64,000 nt of DNA from Pseudomonas sp. Au-Pse12 (GTDB taxonomy: Bacteria > Pseudomonadota > Gammaproteobacteria > Pseudomonadales > Pseudomonadaceae), in NCBI RefSeq assembly GCF_021341665.1, contig NZ_JAJTTH010000003.1, forward strand, positions 248,001 through 312,000. The letters are read 5' to 3'. The notes beneath the pieces are model-generated. The model had not been told where the DNA came from, did no database searches, and saw nothing but the letters and a program-made list of their open reading frames with translations. Of this stretch, positions 26,150 to 34,416 are shown in pieces. Numbering within the stretch: the stretch's first letter is position 1; every line of letters starts with the position of its first letter. The position numbers and the translations under genes were made by a program.

Positions 26150-28003
26150 ATGAGCTCAGGCATAAGGAAACGAAATTCGACAAGGAAGTACATCTTGCGC
26201 CTCATCTACCGTGTTTTGCTATTGATTGCCGTGTTGATCGGCATTGTCCTGGCTGTGGTCCTGTACTACATCGCCAACCCGAAACTTCCCGACTATGTAC
26301 CCGTTGAACAGGTGCATTACCTGGATCAATGGGATGCCAGCGACCGCCAGACCTACTACTTCACGCCCCAGGGCACTCAGGTCAAAGGCCTGCGCTACGA
26401 ATGGTTCAGCGCGCTGGAGCTGCCGTTCTCCGAACAGTCTTTTGCCGCCCCCGAGTACTTGGCCCGCTTCGGCTTCCTGGTGGAGCCAGGACAGAAAGCC
26501 ACGGCGCAAAACCCTGGCAATCTGCCTGTAGGGTTCGCCCGCCATCAGAATCCGGGCAGTTCGGAGCAATACCTGGACATCACTTGCGCCGCCTGCCACA
26601 CCGGCGAGCTACGCTTCAACCATCAAGCCCTGCGTATTGACGGCGGCTCGGCCCAGCATGTCCTGCCATCCAGCGTACCGACCCTGCGCGGCGGCAGTTT
26701 CGGCCAGGCCCTGGTCGCCAGCCTGGCCTCCACCTATTACAACCCGTGGAAATTCGAACGTTTTGCACGCAAGGTGCTGGGCGCGGATTACGACGCGAAA
26801 CATGAACAACTGCGCAAGGACTTCAAGGTCTCGCTGGACAACTTCCTGCGGGTGGCCTGGAACGATACCCATCGCGGCCTCTATCCCACAGAAGAAGGCC
26901 CGGGCCGTACCGACGCCTTTGGCCGCATCGCCAACGCCAGTTTCGGCGATGCCATCTCCCCGGATAACTACAGGATCGCCAACGCCCCGGTGGATTACCC
27001 GCAACTGTGGGATATCTGGACCTTCGACTGGGTCCAGTGGAACGGCTCGGCGCAGCAGCCCATGGCGCGCAATATCGGCGAAGCCCTGGGGGTCGGTGCT
27101 ACCCTGAACCTGTTCGATGCAGCCGGCCAGCCCCTCAGTGGCGACGCCCGCTACCCCTCCAGCGTGCGCGTTCGCGATCTCAACCATATAGAAGAGACCC
27201 TGCAACGCCTCAAGCCGCCCACTTGGCCGGAAGCACTGCTGGGCACTGTCGACAAGCCGCTGGCCGCCAAGGGGCGCGAGTTGTTTGCCAACCACTGCGC
27301 GGGCTGCCATGTGCCCACGGTCAGCGAAAGCAACGGTCGTCCCGTACAACAGTTGAAAATGCTTCCGGTGGCGGTGATCGGTACCGACCCGAACTCCGCC
27401 GGCAATATCGCCGACCTGCGCTATGACCTCAGTGCCTTGCAGTGGAATACCGCCGAGCTGGCCAAGTCCAATGTCGAACTGCACCCGACGCCCACCGAAC
27501 CACTGGACCTGCGTCAACTCTCGGCCGCCAAGGGCCTGGCCTACATCACCGCCTTTGTCGAAGAGCGCGCCTACCGTGACGCCAAGGTCAGCCCCGAGGA
27601 GCGCCCACGACTGGACGGCTACGGCCTGCCGATCGGCGTACGCGAGTTGCGCGCCTACAAGGCCCGGCCGCTGGCTGGGGTCTGGGCCACACCGCCTTAC
27701 CTGCACAACGGCTCGGTGCCCAATCTGTATCAACTGCTGTCTCCGCAATCGGAGCGCTCGACGACCTTCTATCGCGGCACCTTCGAATACGACCCCAAGC
27801 ACCTGGGCTATCGCCCGGAAGCCTTCAAGAACGGTTTCGAATTCGATACCCGCATCAGCGGCAACCACAACAGCGGTCACGAATTTCGCGCCGGCCAGCG
27901 AGGCAACGGGGTTATCGGCCCGTTGCTGCAGCCTGAGGAGCGCTGGGCATTGCTGGAATACCTGAAAGTGCTGGGCGGACCGCTGGAGTCACAATTGCCA
28001 TGA
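26150..28003 (+). CDS. RoxA-like dihaem c-type cytochrome / dihaem peroxidase family protein
   Basis: A single N-terminal membrane helix (about residues 20-42) anchors a large periplasmic domain with two haem c sites: CAACH (bases 26585-26599) and CAGCH (27296-27310). The C-terminal stretch WATPPYLHNGSVPNLYQLL is shared by RoxA-like and related dihaem enzymes, among which RoxA oxidatively cleaves polyisoprene. The length of 617 residues suits that family and is about twice that of standard cytochrome c peroxidases. The start could be ATG 26150 or TTG 26195, the latter having AAGGAAG before it. The stop overlaps the start of the catalase-like gene as ATGA. Redox activity is likely; the substrate is unknown. 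Confidence 0.87.
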   Translation: MSSGIRKRNSTRKYILRLIYRVLLLIAVLIGIVLAVVLYYIANPKLPDYVPVEQVHYLDQWDASDRQTYYFTPQGTQVKGLRYEWFSALELPFSEQSFAAPEYLARFGFLVEPGQKATAQNPGNLPVGFARHQNPGSSEQYLDITCAACHTGELRFNHQALRIDGGSAQHVLPSSVPTLRGGSFGQALVASLASTYYNPWKFERFARKVLGADYDAKHEQLRKDFKVSLDNFLRVAWNDTHRGLYPTEEGPGRTDAFGRIANASFGDAISPDNYRIANAPVDYPQLWDIWTFDWVQWNGSAQQPMARNIGEALGVGATLNLFDAAGQPLSGDARYPSSVRVRDLNHIEETLQRLKPPTWPEALLGTVDKPLAAKGRELFANHCAGCHVPTVSESNGRPVQQLKMLPVAVIGTDPNSAGNIADLRYDLSALQWNTAELAKSNVELHPTPTEPLDLRQLSAAKGLAYITAFVEERAYRDAKVSPEERPRLDGYGLPIGVRELRAYKARPLAGVWATPPYLHNGSVPNLYQLLSPQSERSTTFYRGTFEYDPKHLGYRPEAFKNGFEFDTRISGNHNSGHEFRAGQRGNGVIGPLLQPEERWALLEYLKVLGGPLESQLP

Positions 28004-29169
28004 AACTTGATCTCGCAAGAAAACGACCGTCGCTGCTGGCCAGGCTGTGGCTGCGCCTTGGCTCATTGCTGGGCAAGACGCTGTTGCTGCTAGCGGTCAT
28101 CGGGCTGCTGGCCTGGGCGCTGTCCAGCGCCTGGTTCACCTGGCAGCATCGGGGCCCCGTGGCGGTACAGGAGCAGGTGCCCGCCGATGAGGCCGCGCGC
28201 ACCCAGGACATCATCCAGACCGCAGTGCGCATCGTCGACCAGCACCGCGAGGGCACCCGCTACCTGCGCGATGCCCACGCCAAGGCCCACGGCTGCGTGA
28301 AAGCGCAAGTCCAGGTCCTCAACGACTTGAGCACGGAATTGCGCCAGGGCGTGTTTGCCAGCCCCGGCCAGACCTGGCAGGCGATCGTGCGCCTGTCCAA
28401 CGGCAACGCCTACCCGCAGTTCGACAGTATTCGCGACGCACGCGGCATGGCGATCAAGCTGCTGGAGGTTCCCGGGCAGCAACTGCTGCCCTCCGAAGCA
28501 CAACGGCGTGAGCAGGATTTCGTGATGTTCAATCATCCGAACTTCTTCGTCAGCGACGTGGCCGAATATCAACAGAACATCGCAGCCCAGGCCGACGGCA
28601 AGAAAGTCGCCGCGTTCTTCCCGGGCTGGGATCCGCGTTCATGGCAGGTACGGCATCTGTTCATCGCCCTGGCGACCTTGTCTCCGGCACCGGCCAGCCC
28701 GACCCAGACCACCTATTTTTCGGTCTCGCCCTACAAGTTCGGCAATGCCAACGCCAAGTTCCGAGTCATGCCGGACCCCGACAGTTGCCCGGCCTACAGC
28801 CTGCCGGCGCAGAACCAGGCGCTGCCGAACTTCCTGCGCAGCGCTTTGACTCAGCAGCTTTCCACCGATCGGGTCGCGGCGTGCTTCGTATTGCAGATAC
28901 AGCGTCAGGACCCGAGCCGGTTCATGCCGATCGAAGACACCAGCATCGAATGGAAAGAAAGCGACGCACCGTTTGAAACCGTGGCTCGCCTGACCATCCC
29001 CGCCCAGGATTTCGACACCCCGGCGCAGAATCTGGCCTGTGACAACCAGTCCTTCAACCCCTGGTTCGGCCTGGAAGCCCATCGCCCCATCGGCGGCATC
29101 AACCGTTTGCGCAAGGCGGTGTATGAAGCCGTCAGCGACTACAGGCACAGCCGCAACGCCGAGCAGTAA
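28000..29169 (+). CDS. Membrane-anchored catalase-fold haem protein
   Basis: This 389-residue protein starts with a basic stretch and one membrane helix (about 25-45). The remainder has the catalase-like fold of the small catalase/allene oxide synthase superfamily. RDAHAKAHGC carries the probable distal His, followed by VRLSNG, DARGMAIKL and FVMFNHPNFFVSD. The Tyr of the C-terminal RLRKAVYEAV may ligate haem. Classical catalase length (about 480) and NADPH regions are missing, so a peroxidase or fatty-acid hydroperoxide role is more likely than bulk catalase. Translation is coupled to the dihaem cytochrome by ATGA, so the two probably act together outside the cytoplasm. Confidence 0.82.
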   Translation: MKLDLARKRPSLLARLWLRLGSLLGKTLLLLAVIGLLAWALSSAWFTWQHRGPVAVQEQVPADEAARTQDIIQTAVRIVDQHREGTRYLRDAHAKAHGCVKAQVQVLNDLSTELRQGVFASPGQTWQAIVRLSNGNAYPQFDSIRDARGMAIKLLEVPGQQLLPSEAQRREQDFVMFNHPNFFVSDVAEYQQNIAAQADGKKVAAFFPGWDPRSWQVRHLFIALATLSPAPASPTQTTYFSVSPYKFGNANAKFRVMPDPDSCPAYSLPAQNQALPNFLRSALTQQLSTDRVAACFVLQIQRQDPSRFMPIEDTSIEWKESDAPFETVARLTIPAQDFDTPAQNLACDNQSFNPWFGLEAHRPIGGINRLRKAVYEAVSDYRHSRNAEQ

Positions 29170-29180
29170 GCCAGAAACGC

Positions 29181-29207
29181 AAAAAGCGGCCCAAGGGCCG
29201 CTTTTTT
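29181..29207 (+). terminator. Intrinsic terminator of the cytochrome/catalase pair
   Basis: AAAGCGGCCC pairs with GGGCCGCTTT around AA, followed by a T-run. It lies 11 bases past the catalase-like stop. Confidence 0.88.
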
Positions 29208-29245
29208 ATGCACAGGCGTTGAGCAAAGCCAAACCCTGGACAGCA

Positions 29246-29272
29246 AAAAGCCCGCATTGAGCGGGCTTTTCG
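29246..29272 (-). terminator. Minus-strand terminator of the downstream tRNA-Val/Asp unit
   Basis: Read on the minus strand, AAAGCCCGC pairs with GCGGGCTTT and is followed by TTG. It is the 3' end of the second tRNA unit and is duplicated at 29606. Confidence 0.75.
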
Positions 29273-29309
29273 TGGCGACCTGGCGTTCAGTGTTCCAGGT
29301 TGCCGAATA

Positions 29310-29386
29310 TGGCGCAGCGGACGGGACTCGAACCCGCGACCCCCGGCGTGACAGGCCGGTATTCTAACCGACTGAACTACCGCTGC
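29310..29386 (-). tRNA. tRNA-Asp(GUC), copy B
   Basis: A 77-base cloverleaf with encoded CCA. The acceptor GCAGCGG pairs with CCGCTGC, the anticodon loop is CTGTCAC (GUC), and the T-arm is GGGTTCGAGTCCC. It is identical to the copy at 29669 as far as I can read. Confidence 0.95.
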
Positions 29387-29405
29387 GCGTAGCGTTGAAA
29401 GTAAG

Positions 29406-29481
29406 TGGTGGGTGATGACGGGATCGAACCGCCGACATTCTGCTTGTAAGGCAGACGCTCTCCCAGCTGAGCTAATCACCC
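29406..29481 (-). tRNA. tRNA-Val(UAC), copy B
   Basis: A 76-base cloverleaf with encoded CCA. The acceptor is GGGTGAT/ATCACCC, the anticodon loop contains TTACAAG (UAC), and the T-arm is CGGTTCGATCCCG. It is upstream of tRNA-Asp in the same unit. Confidence 0.95.
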
Positions 29482-29502
29482 TTTACCTTCGTTGCGGGGC
29501 GC

Positions 29503-29532
29503 ATTATGCCACAGAAATTCTTAAAGTGTTGA
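29503..29532 (-). promoter_or_regulatory. Candidate promoter of tRNA unit B
   Basis: On the minus strand there is a -10 CATAAT (29503-29508) and a weak -35 TCAACA (29527-29532) with an 18-base spacer, in a markedly AT-rich stretch. The -10 is followed by GC-rich sequence (GCGCCCCGC), as in stringently controlled stable-RNA promoters. Confidence 0.5.
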
Positions 29533-29605
29533 TTTAATTGATAAATTTATCAAAAAAATCTGAATTCCCATGATTTGCCGCACTGCCCGCTAACTCTTTA
29601 CAGCA

Positions 29606-29628
29606 AAAAGCCCGCGTTAGCGGGCTTT
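29606..29628 (-). terminator. Minus-strand terminator of the upstream tRNA-Val/Asp unit
   Basis: On the minus strand, AAAGCCCGC pairs with GCGGGCTTT with a TAAC loop, followed by T-rich sequence. It is a near copy of 29246-29272. Confidence 0.75.
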
Positions 29629-29668
29629 CCGTGGTGACCTGGCGTTCAGTGTTCCAGGTTACCGAATA

Positions 29669-29745
29669 TGGCGCAGCGGACGGGACTCGAACCCGCGACC
29701 CCCGGCGTGACAGGCCGGTATTCTAACCGACTGAACTACCGCTGC
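29669..29745 (-). tRNA. tRNA-Asp(GUC), copy A
   Basis: The same 77-base tRNA as at 29310, with encoded CCA and GUC anticodon. It is the second gene of the upstream Val-Asp unit. Confidence 0.95.
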
Positions 29746-29764
29746 GCGTAACACTGAATGCGAA

Positions 29765-29840
29765 TGGTGGGTGATGACGGGATCGAACCGCCGACATTCT
29801 GCTTGTAAGGCAGACGCTCTCCCAGCTGAGCTAATCACCC
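29765..29840 (-). tRNA. tRNA-Val(UAC), copy A
   Basis: The same 76-base tRNA as at 29406, with encoded CCA and UAC anticodon. It is the first gene of the upstream unit. Confidence 0.95.
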
Positions 29841-29861
29841 TTCACGTTCGGTGTGGCGCGC

Positions 29862-29890
29862 ATTCTACGGAGCACCCCGCACTCTGGCAA
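29862..29890 (-). promoter_or_regulatory. Sigma-70 promoter of tRNA unit A
   Basis: On the minus strand, -35 TTGCCA (29885-29890) and -10 TAGAAT (29862-29867) are separated by exactly 17 bases. A GCGCGCC discriminator follows, about 20 bases before tRNA-Val. Confidence 0.75.
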
Positions 29891-30000
29891 GCACTTTTTA
29901 TAATAATTTTTTCAGGCCTTCCAAAGGCTTAGCGAAGGGTTGGCCTGAGCAGCAGCGAAGAGAATAATGCCCTCCTTTGTATAAAGGAGAGATTCACCCC

Positions 30001-30921
30001 ATGTGGTTCAAAAACCTGCTGATCTATCGCCTGACCCAAGATCTGCCTTTTGATGCTGAGGCGCTGGAAACTGCACTGGCGACCAAACTGGCGCGCCCCT
30101 GTGCAAGCCAGGAGTTGACCACTTACGGTTTCGTCGCCCCTTTCGGCAAAGGTGAAGACGCCCCGCTGGTTCACGTCAGCCAGGACTTCATGCTGGTGGC
30201 CGCGCGCAAGGAAGAACGCATCCTGCCTGGCAGCGTGGTGCGCGACGCCGTGAAGGAAAAGGTCGAAGAGATCGAAGCCGAACAGATGCGCAAGGTCTAT
30301 AAGAAGGAACGCGACCAGATCAAGGATGAAATCATCCAGGCCTTCCTGCCCCGCGCCTTTATCCGTCGCTCTTCAACTTTCGCCGCTATCGCCCCGAAAC
30401 AAGGCCTGATCCTGGTCAACTCGGCCAGCCCGAAGCGCGCCGAAGACCTGCTCTCCACCCTGCGCGAAGTCCTCGGCACCCTGCCAGTACGTCCGCTGAC
30501 CGTGAAGATCGCCCCGAGCGCAATCATGACCGACTGGGTCAAGACACAGAAAGCTGCCGACGACTTCTTCGTGCTCGACGAATGCGAGCTGCGCGACACC
30601 CACGAAGATGGCGGCATTGTGCGCTGCAAGCGCCAGGACCTGACCGGCGAGGAAATCCAGCTGCACCTGAGCACCGGCAAGGTGGTCACTCAACTGTCCC
30701 TGGCCTGGCAGGACAAGCTGTCCTTCATGCTCGACGACAAGATGGTGGTCAAGCGTCTGAAGTTCGAAGACCTGCTGCAGGACCAGGCGGAACAGGACGG
30801 CGGTGATGAAGCCCTCGGCCAACAGGACGCCAGCTTCACCCTGATGATGCTGACCTTCGGTGACTTCCTGCCGGCACTGTTCGAAGCCCTGGGCGGCGAG
30901 GAAATTCCGCAAGGCATCTGA
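30001..30921 (+). CDS. rdgC: Recombination-associated protein RdgC
   Basis: RdgC is a ring-forming DNA-binding protein that restrains RecA and sits on the nucleoid. The 306-residue product begins [18 protein letters not shown], and the conserved [14 protein letters not shown] stretch reads [20 protein letters not shown]. Length and whole-protein pattern fit the family. The start is ATG 30001; an upstream in-frame start at 29977 would lie in the ribosome-binding region (AAAGGAGAG). The tRNA genes upstream run the other way. Confidence 0.96.
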   Translation: MWFKNLLIYRLTQDLPFDAEALETALATKLARPCASQELTTYGFVAPFGKGEDAPLVHVSQDFMLVAARKEERILPGSVVRDAVKEKVEEIEAEQMRKVYKKERDQIKDEIIQAFLPRAFIRRSSTFAAIAPKQGLILVNSASPKRAEDLLSTLREVLGTLPVRPLTVKIAPSAIMTDWVKTQKAADDFFVLDECELRDTHEDGGIVRCKRQDLTGEEIQLHLSTGKVVTQLSLAWQDKLSFMLDDKMVVKRLKFEDLLQDQAEQDGGDEALGQQDASFTLMMLTFGDFLPALFEALGGEEIPQGI

Positions 30922-30951
30922 CGCCTTGCCCGGTTAGCCGCTCCGCACTAG

Positions 30952-30976
30952 ACGCCACCGCCTTCGGTGGCGTTTT
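30952..30976 (+). terminator. Intrinsic terminator after rdgC
   Basis: ACGCCACCG pairs with CGGTGGCGT around CCTT, then TTT. It lies 20 bases before the next gene's start. Confidence 0.8.
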
Positions 30977-30996
30977 CACATAATAAGGAACAGGTC

Positions 30997-31962
30997 ATGC
31001 GCGCACTGGCTGCACTCAGCCGCTTTGTCGGCAACACCTTCGCTTACTGGGTACTGATCTTCGCCGTCCTGGCATTCTTCCAGCCCGGCTGGTTCATCGG
31101 CCTCAAAGGCGCCATCGTGCCGCTGCTGGGGCTGGTGATGTTCGGCATGGGCCTGACCCTGAAACTCGAAGACTTCGCCGAAGTGGCACGTCACCCCTGG
31201 CGCGTGGCCCTGGGGGTCGTGGCGCATTTCGTGATCATGCCGGGAGTCGCCTGGGTACTCTGCCAGGTGTTTCACCTGCCGCCGGAAATCGCCGTCGGGG
31301 TGATTCTCGTTGGCTGCTGCCCAAGCGGCACCTCGTCCAACGTCATGACCTGGCTGGCCCGCGGCGACCTGGCGCTGTCAGTAGCGATTGCCGCGGTGAC
31401 CACCCTGCTCGCCCCGCTGCTGACCCCGGCGTTGATCTGGTTGCTGGCCTCGGCGTGGCTGCCGGTGTCTTTCATGGAACTGTTCTGGTCGATCCTGCAA
31501 GTGGTGCTGCTGCCGATCGTCCTGGGAGTGGTTGCCCAGCGCCTGCTGGGACGTCGGGTACAGCATGCGGTGGAAGTACTGCCGCTGGTTTCAGTGGTGA
31601 GCATCGTGATCATCGTCACTGCCGTGGTAGCCGCCAGCCAGGCGAAAATCGCCGAGTCGGGCCTGCTGATCATGGCGGTGGTCATGCTGCACAACAGCTT
31701 CGGCTACCTCTTGGGCTATTTCACCGGACGCCTGTTCAAACTGCCGCTGGCGCAACGTAAATCCTTGGCCCTGGAAGTCGGCATGCAGAACTCAGGCCTG
31801 GGAGCGGCCCTGGCCAGCGCCCATTTCTCACCACTGGCGGCGGTGCCTAGCGCCTTGTTCAGCGTTTGGCACAACATTTCCGGAGCCCTGCTCTCGACCT
31901 ACTTCCGGCGAATGGACGAACCCGCCGAGCAAAAACTGGAAACACAGCAGGCACAGGACTGA
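30997..31962 (+). CDS. Bile acid:sodium symporter (BASS) family transporter
   Basis: This 321-residue inner-membrane protein has about ten hydrophobic segments. It carries the BASS hallmark region CCPSGTSSNVMTWLARGD (about 108-125), where crossed helices bind sodium, and a second core motif EVGMQNSGLGAALA. Bacterial members move organic anions such as pantoate or bile-acid-like compounds with sodium; the substrate here is unknown. The start ATG 30997 follows AAGGAAC. It is followed by a guanidine riboswitch-controlled gene with its own control region. Confidence 0.9.
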   Translation: MRALAALSRFVGNTFAYWVLIFAVLAFFQPGWFIGLKGAIVPLLGLVMFGMGLTLKLEDFAEVARHPWRVALGVVAHFVIMPGVAWVLCQVFHLPPEIAVGVILVGCCPSGTSSNVMTWLARGDLALSVAIAAVTTLLAPLLTPALIWLLASAWLPVSFMELFWSILQVVLLPIVLGVVAQRLLGRRVQHAVEVLPLVSVVSIVIIVTAVVAASQAKIAESGLLIMAVVMLHNSFGYLLGYFTGRLFKLPLAQRKSLALEVGMQNSGLGAALASAHFSPLAAVPSALFSVWHNISGALLSTYFRRMDEPAEQKLETQQAQD

Positions 31963-31996
31963 GCCAAAAAATACTCGCCCACGGCAAAGTGGGCAG

Positions 31997-32002
31997 TATA
32001 CT
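31997..32002 (+). promoter_or_regulatory. Candidate -10 element upstream of the guanidine riboswitch
   Basis: TATACT lies 6 bases before the first riboswitch hairpin, so transcription would start at about its base. No good -35 is seen. Confidence 0.4.
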
Positions 32003-32007
32003 GCGCA

Positions 32008-32061
32008 TCGCGAGGACGACCTCGCGACTCATTCGAGCGATCAATTCTGGGGACGACCCCA
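32008..32061 (+). promoter_or_regulatory. Guanidine-II riboswitch (mini-ykkC)
   Basis: Two hairpins each carry an ACGA loop. The first is TCGCGAGG-ACGA-CCTCGCGA (32008-32027), with an 8 bp stem. The second is TGGGG-ACGA-CCCCA (32048-32061). A 20-base linker joins them, and the ribosome site GAGGT (about 32070-32075) of the exporter gene follows closely. This is the mini-ykkC/guanidine-II architecture, in which guanidinium bridges the two loops and frees the ribosome site. The match to both loop sequences is exact. Confidence 0.93.
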
Positions 32062-32079
32062 TCAACCGATGAGGTAGGC

Positions 32080-32397
32080 ATGTCCTGGATCATTCTGTTT
32101 TTTGCTGGCTTGTTCGAAGTGGGCTGGGCCGTCGGCCTGAAATACACCGATGGCTTCAGCCGCCCACTCCCCACGGCCCTGACCATCATCGCCATGGCCA
32201 TCAGCCTTGGCTTGCTTGGGCTGGCGATGAAGGAACTGCCCCTGGGCACGGCCTACGCCATCTGGACCGGGGTCGGTGCCGTCGGCACGGTGATTGCCGG
32301 CATCATCCTGTTTGGCGAATCCATGGCGCTGGTGCGCCTGGTCAGCGTGGCGCTGATCATTGCCGGACTGGTGGGTTTGAAAGTCAGCGCCAGCTGA
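32080..32397 (+). CDS. gdx: Guanidinium exporter Gdx (SugE-type SMR protein)
   Basis: This 105-residue small multidrug resistance protein has four membrane helices and works as an antiparallel dimer, exchanging protons for guanidinium. The essential Glu13 is present ([19 protein letters not shown]), and the Gdx-type residues around [14 protein letters not shown] are kept. The guanidine-II riboswitch directly in front makes guanidinium export much more likely than general drug efflux. The ribosome site GAGGT is at 5-6 bases spacing. A bidirectional terminator follows. Confidence 0.94.
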   Translation: MSWIILFFAGLFEVGWAVGLKYTDGFSRPLPTALTIIAMAISLGLLGLAMKELPLGTAYAIWTGVGAVGTVIAGIILFGESMALVRLVSVALIIAGLVGLKVSAS

Positions 32398-32412
32398 CCG
32401 CCCCACGCAGAA

Positions 32413-32448
32413 ATGCAAACGCCCGCAGCAGTGCGGGCGTTTTTGCAT
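32413..32448. terminator. Bidirectional terminator between convergent genes
   Basis: ATGCAAACGCCCGCA pairs with TGCGGGCGTTTTTGCAT around a four-base loop. T-runs are available on the plus strand and, less cleanly, on the minus strand. It separates gdx from the acyltransferase fusion gene. Confidence 0.85.
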
Positions 32449-32458
32449 CTGGCAGATG

Positions 32459-34333
32459 CTAGCGCCGCGGGCCACGCAGCTGCGCCACCCGGGCCTGCAA
32501 GTACGCCGGCTCCGCCGCCTCCACCGCCACTGCAGGCCCGGCCACCAGGGTCACTCGCGACCAGATGCGATGAAAGAAACCCTTGCTCGGATCGCGACTG
32601 AAGAAACTGCCCCACAAGCCTTGCAGGGCCATGGGAATCACCGGCACCGGGGTCTCCTCAAGAATCCGTGTCAGCCCGCTCTTGAACTCATTGATCTCGC
32701 CATCAGCCGTCAACTTGCCCTCGGGAAAAATGCACACCAGTTCTCCGTCGCGCAGGTACTGGGCAATGCGCTGGAAAGCTTTTTCATAGATCTGCAGGTC
32801 TTCATGCCGGCCGGCAATGGGAATGGTCCCGGCGGTACGGAAGATGAAGTTCAACACCGGCAGGTTGTAGATCTTGTAGTACATGACGAAGCGAATCGGC
32901 CGACGCACCGCGCCACCAATCAGCAATGCATCGACAAAGGACACGTGGTTGCACACCAGCAGAGCGGCCCCTTCATCGGGGATCTGCTCCAGGTTGCGGT
33001 GCTCGACACGGTACATGGAGTGGCTGAGCAGCCAGATCATGAAACGCATGCTGAACTCGGGCACCACCTTGAAGATGTACACGTTGACCGCGATGTTGAG
33101 CAGCGACACCACCAGGAACAGATGGGGAATGGTCAGTTGCACCATGCTCAGCATCACGATGGAGACAATCGCCGACACCACCATGAACAGCGCATTGAGG
33201 ATGTTGTTGGCGGCAATTACCCGGGCCCGCTCGTTCTCCGGGGTACGGGACTGGATCAGGGCATACAGCGGCACTATATAGAAGCCGCCAAAGACCCCCA
33301 GGCCCAGAACGTCGAACAGCACCCACCAGGCATGGGCAAAGCCCAGCACCTCAAGCCAGCCATGCCCCGTGGCACTTTCCGGGATACTGCCGGAATGCCA
33401 CCACAGCAGCAGACCGAACACCGTCAGGCCAAAAGAGCCGAACGGCACCAGGCCGATCTCCACTTTGCGCCCCGAAAGCTTCTCGCAGAGCATCGAGCCC
33501 AGCGCAATCCCCACCGAGAACACGGTGAGGATCAGGGTTACCACGGTCTCGTCACCGTGCATCCATTCCTTGGCGTAAGCCGGAATCTGCGTCAGGTAGA
33601 TGGCGCCGACGAACCAGAACCAGGAGTTGCCGACAATCGAGCGCGACACCGCCGGGGTCTGCCCCAGGCCCAGGCGCAAGGTGGCCCAGGACTGACTGAA
33701 GATATTCCAATTCAGGCGCATCTCCGGGGTCGCAGCGGCCGCTCGCGGAATGGCCCGGCTGGCCAGATAGCCCAGCACCGCCACGCCGATCATGGCGCTG
33801 GAGACGATCGGCGCGTAATGCGCCGAAGACATCATGATCCCGGCACCAATGGTGCCTGCCAGGATCGCAAGGAACGTGCCCATTTCCACCAGGCCGTTGC
33901 CGCCCACCAGCTCCTCTTCACGCAAGGCCTGGGGCAGGATCGAATACTTCACCGGGCCGAACAGCGCCGAGTGGGTGCCCATGGCAAACAGTGCCACCAG
34001 CATCAGCGAGAGGTGATCGAAGGCAAAGCCCACCGCCCCCAGCACCATGATCCCGATCTCCCCGAGCTTGATCAGGCGGATCAGCGAATCCTTGGCGAAC
34101 TTCTCGCCAAACTGCCCGGCCAGGGCAGAAAACAGGAAGAACGGCAGGATGAACAACAGGGCGCAGAGGTTGACCCAGATCGACCGGTCACCCTCGATGC
34201 TCAACTTGTAGAGAATGGCCAGGATCAGCGACTGCTTGAAAATGTTGTCGTTGAAGGCACCAAGGGATTGCGTGATGAAAAACGGCAGGAACCGCCGCTT
34301 GCGAAGCAAGGTGAACTGCGAAGGGTGACTCAT
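32459..34333 (-). CDS. MFS lysophospholipid transporter - acyltransferase fusion (LplT-PlsC type)
   Basis: This 624-residue protein joins two activities. Residues about 1-410 form an MFS transporter of the LplT type, with about 12 helices, starting RKRRFLPFFITQSLGAFNDN. Residues about 440-610 form a PlsC-like 1-acylglycerol-3-phosphate acyltransferase, with the HX4D site NHVSFVD (His463, Asp468) and the motif FPEGKLT. In relatives with Aas/LplT partners, lysophospholipids are flipped inward and re-acylated, and the fusion would do both. No acyl-ACP synthetase domain is attached, so another enzyme must supply acyl donor. Confidence 0.9.
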   Translation of the reverse strand: MSHPSQFTLLRKRRFLPFFITQSLGAFNDNIFKQSLILAILYKLSIEGDRSIWVNLCALLFILPFFLFSALAGQFGEKFAKDSLIRLIKLGEIGIMVLGAVGFAFDHLSLMLVALFAMGTHSALFGPVKYSILPQALREEELVGGNGLVEMGTFLAILAGTIGAGIMMSSAHYAPIVSSAMIGVAVLGYLASRAIPRAAAATPEMRLNWNIFSQSWATLRLGLGQTPAVSRSIVGNSWFWFVGAIYLTQIPAYAKEWMHGDETVVTLILTVFSVGIALGSMLCEKLSGRKVEIGLVPFGSFGLTVFGLLLWWHSGSIPESATGHGWLEVLGFAHAWWVLFDVLGLGVFGGFYIVPLYALIQSRTPENERARVIAANNILNALFMVVSAIVSIVMLSMVQLTIPHLFLVVSLLNIAVNVYIFKVVPEFSMRFMIWLLSHSMYRVEHRNLEQIPDEGAALLVCNHVSFVDALLIGGAVRRPIRFVMYYKIYNLPVLNFIFRTAGTIPIAGRHEDLQIYEKAFQRIAQYLRDGELVCIFPEGKLTADGEINEFKSGLTRILEETPVPVIPMALQGLWGSFFSRDPSKGFFHRIWSRVTLVAGPAVAVEAAEPAYLQARVAQLRGPRR

Positions 34334-34416
34334 CGTCCATGTCCCTGAGTGGCGTGGATACTGTTATTGGAATGTCGAATATCGATCCAGGCCACAACCT
34401 TACCTATCTTTGCCGA

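Noticed and set aside
29132..29479. 115-codon minus-strand frame across the tRNA genes
   Set aside because: It is translated tRNA and terminator sequence; the tRNA cloverleafs explain it fully.
32456..34348. 630-codon plus-strand frame opposite the LplT-PlsC fusion
   Set aside because: It is a His/Gln/Arg-rich antisense shadow; the minus-strand frame has both family motifs.
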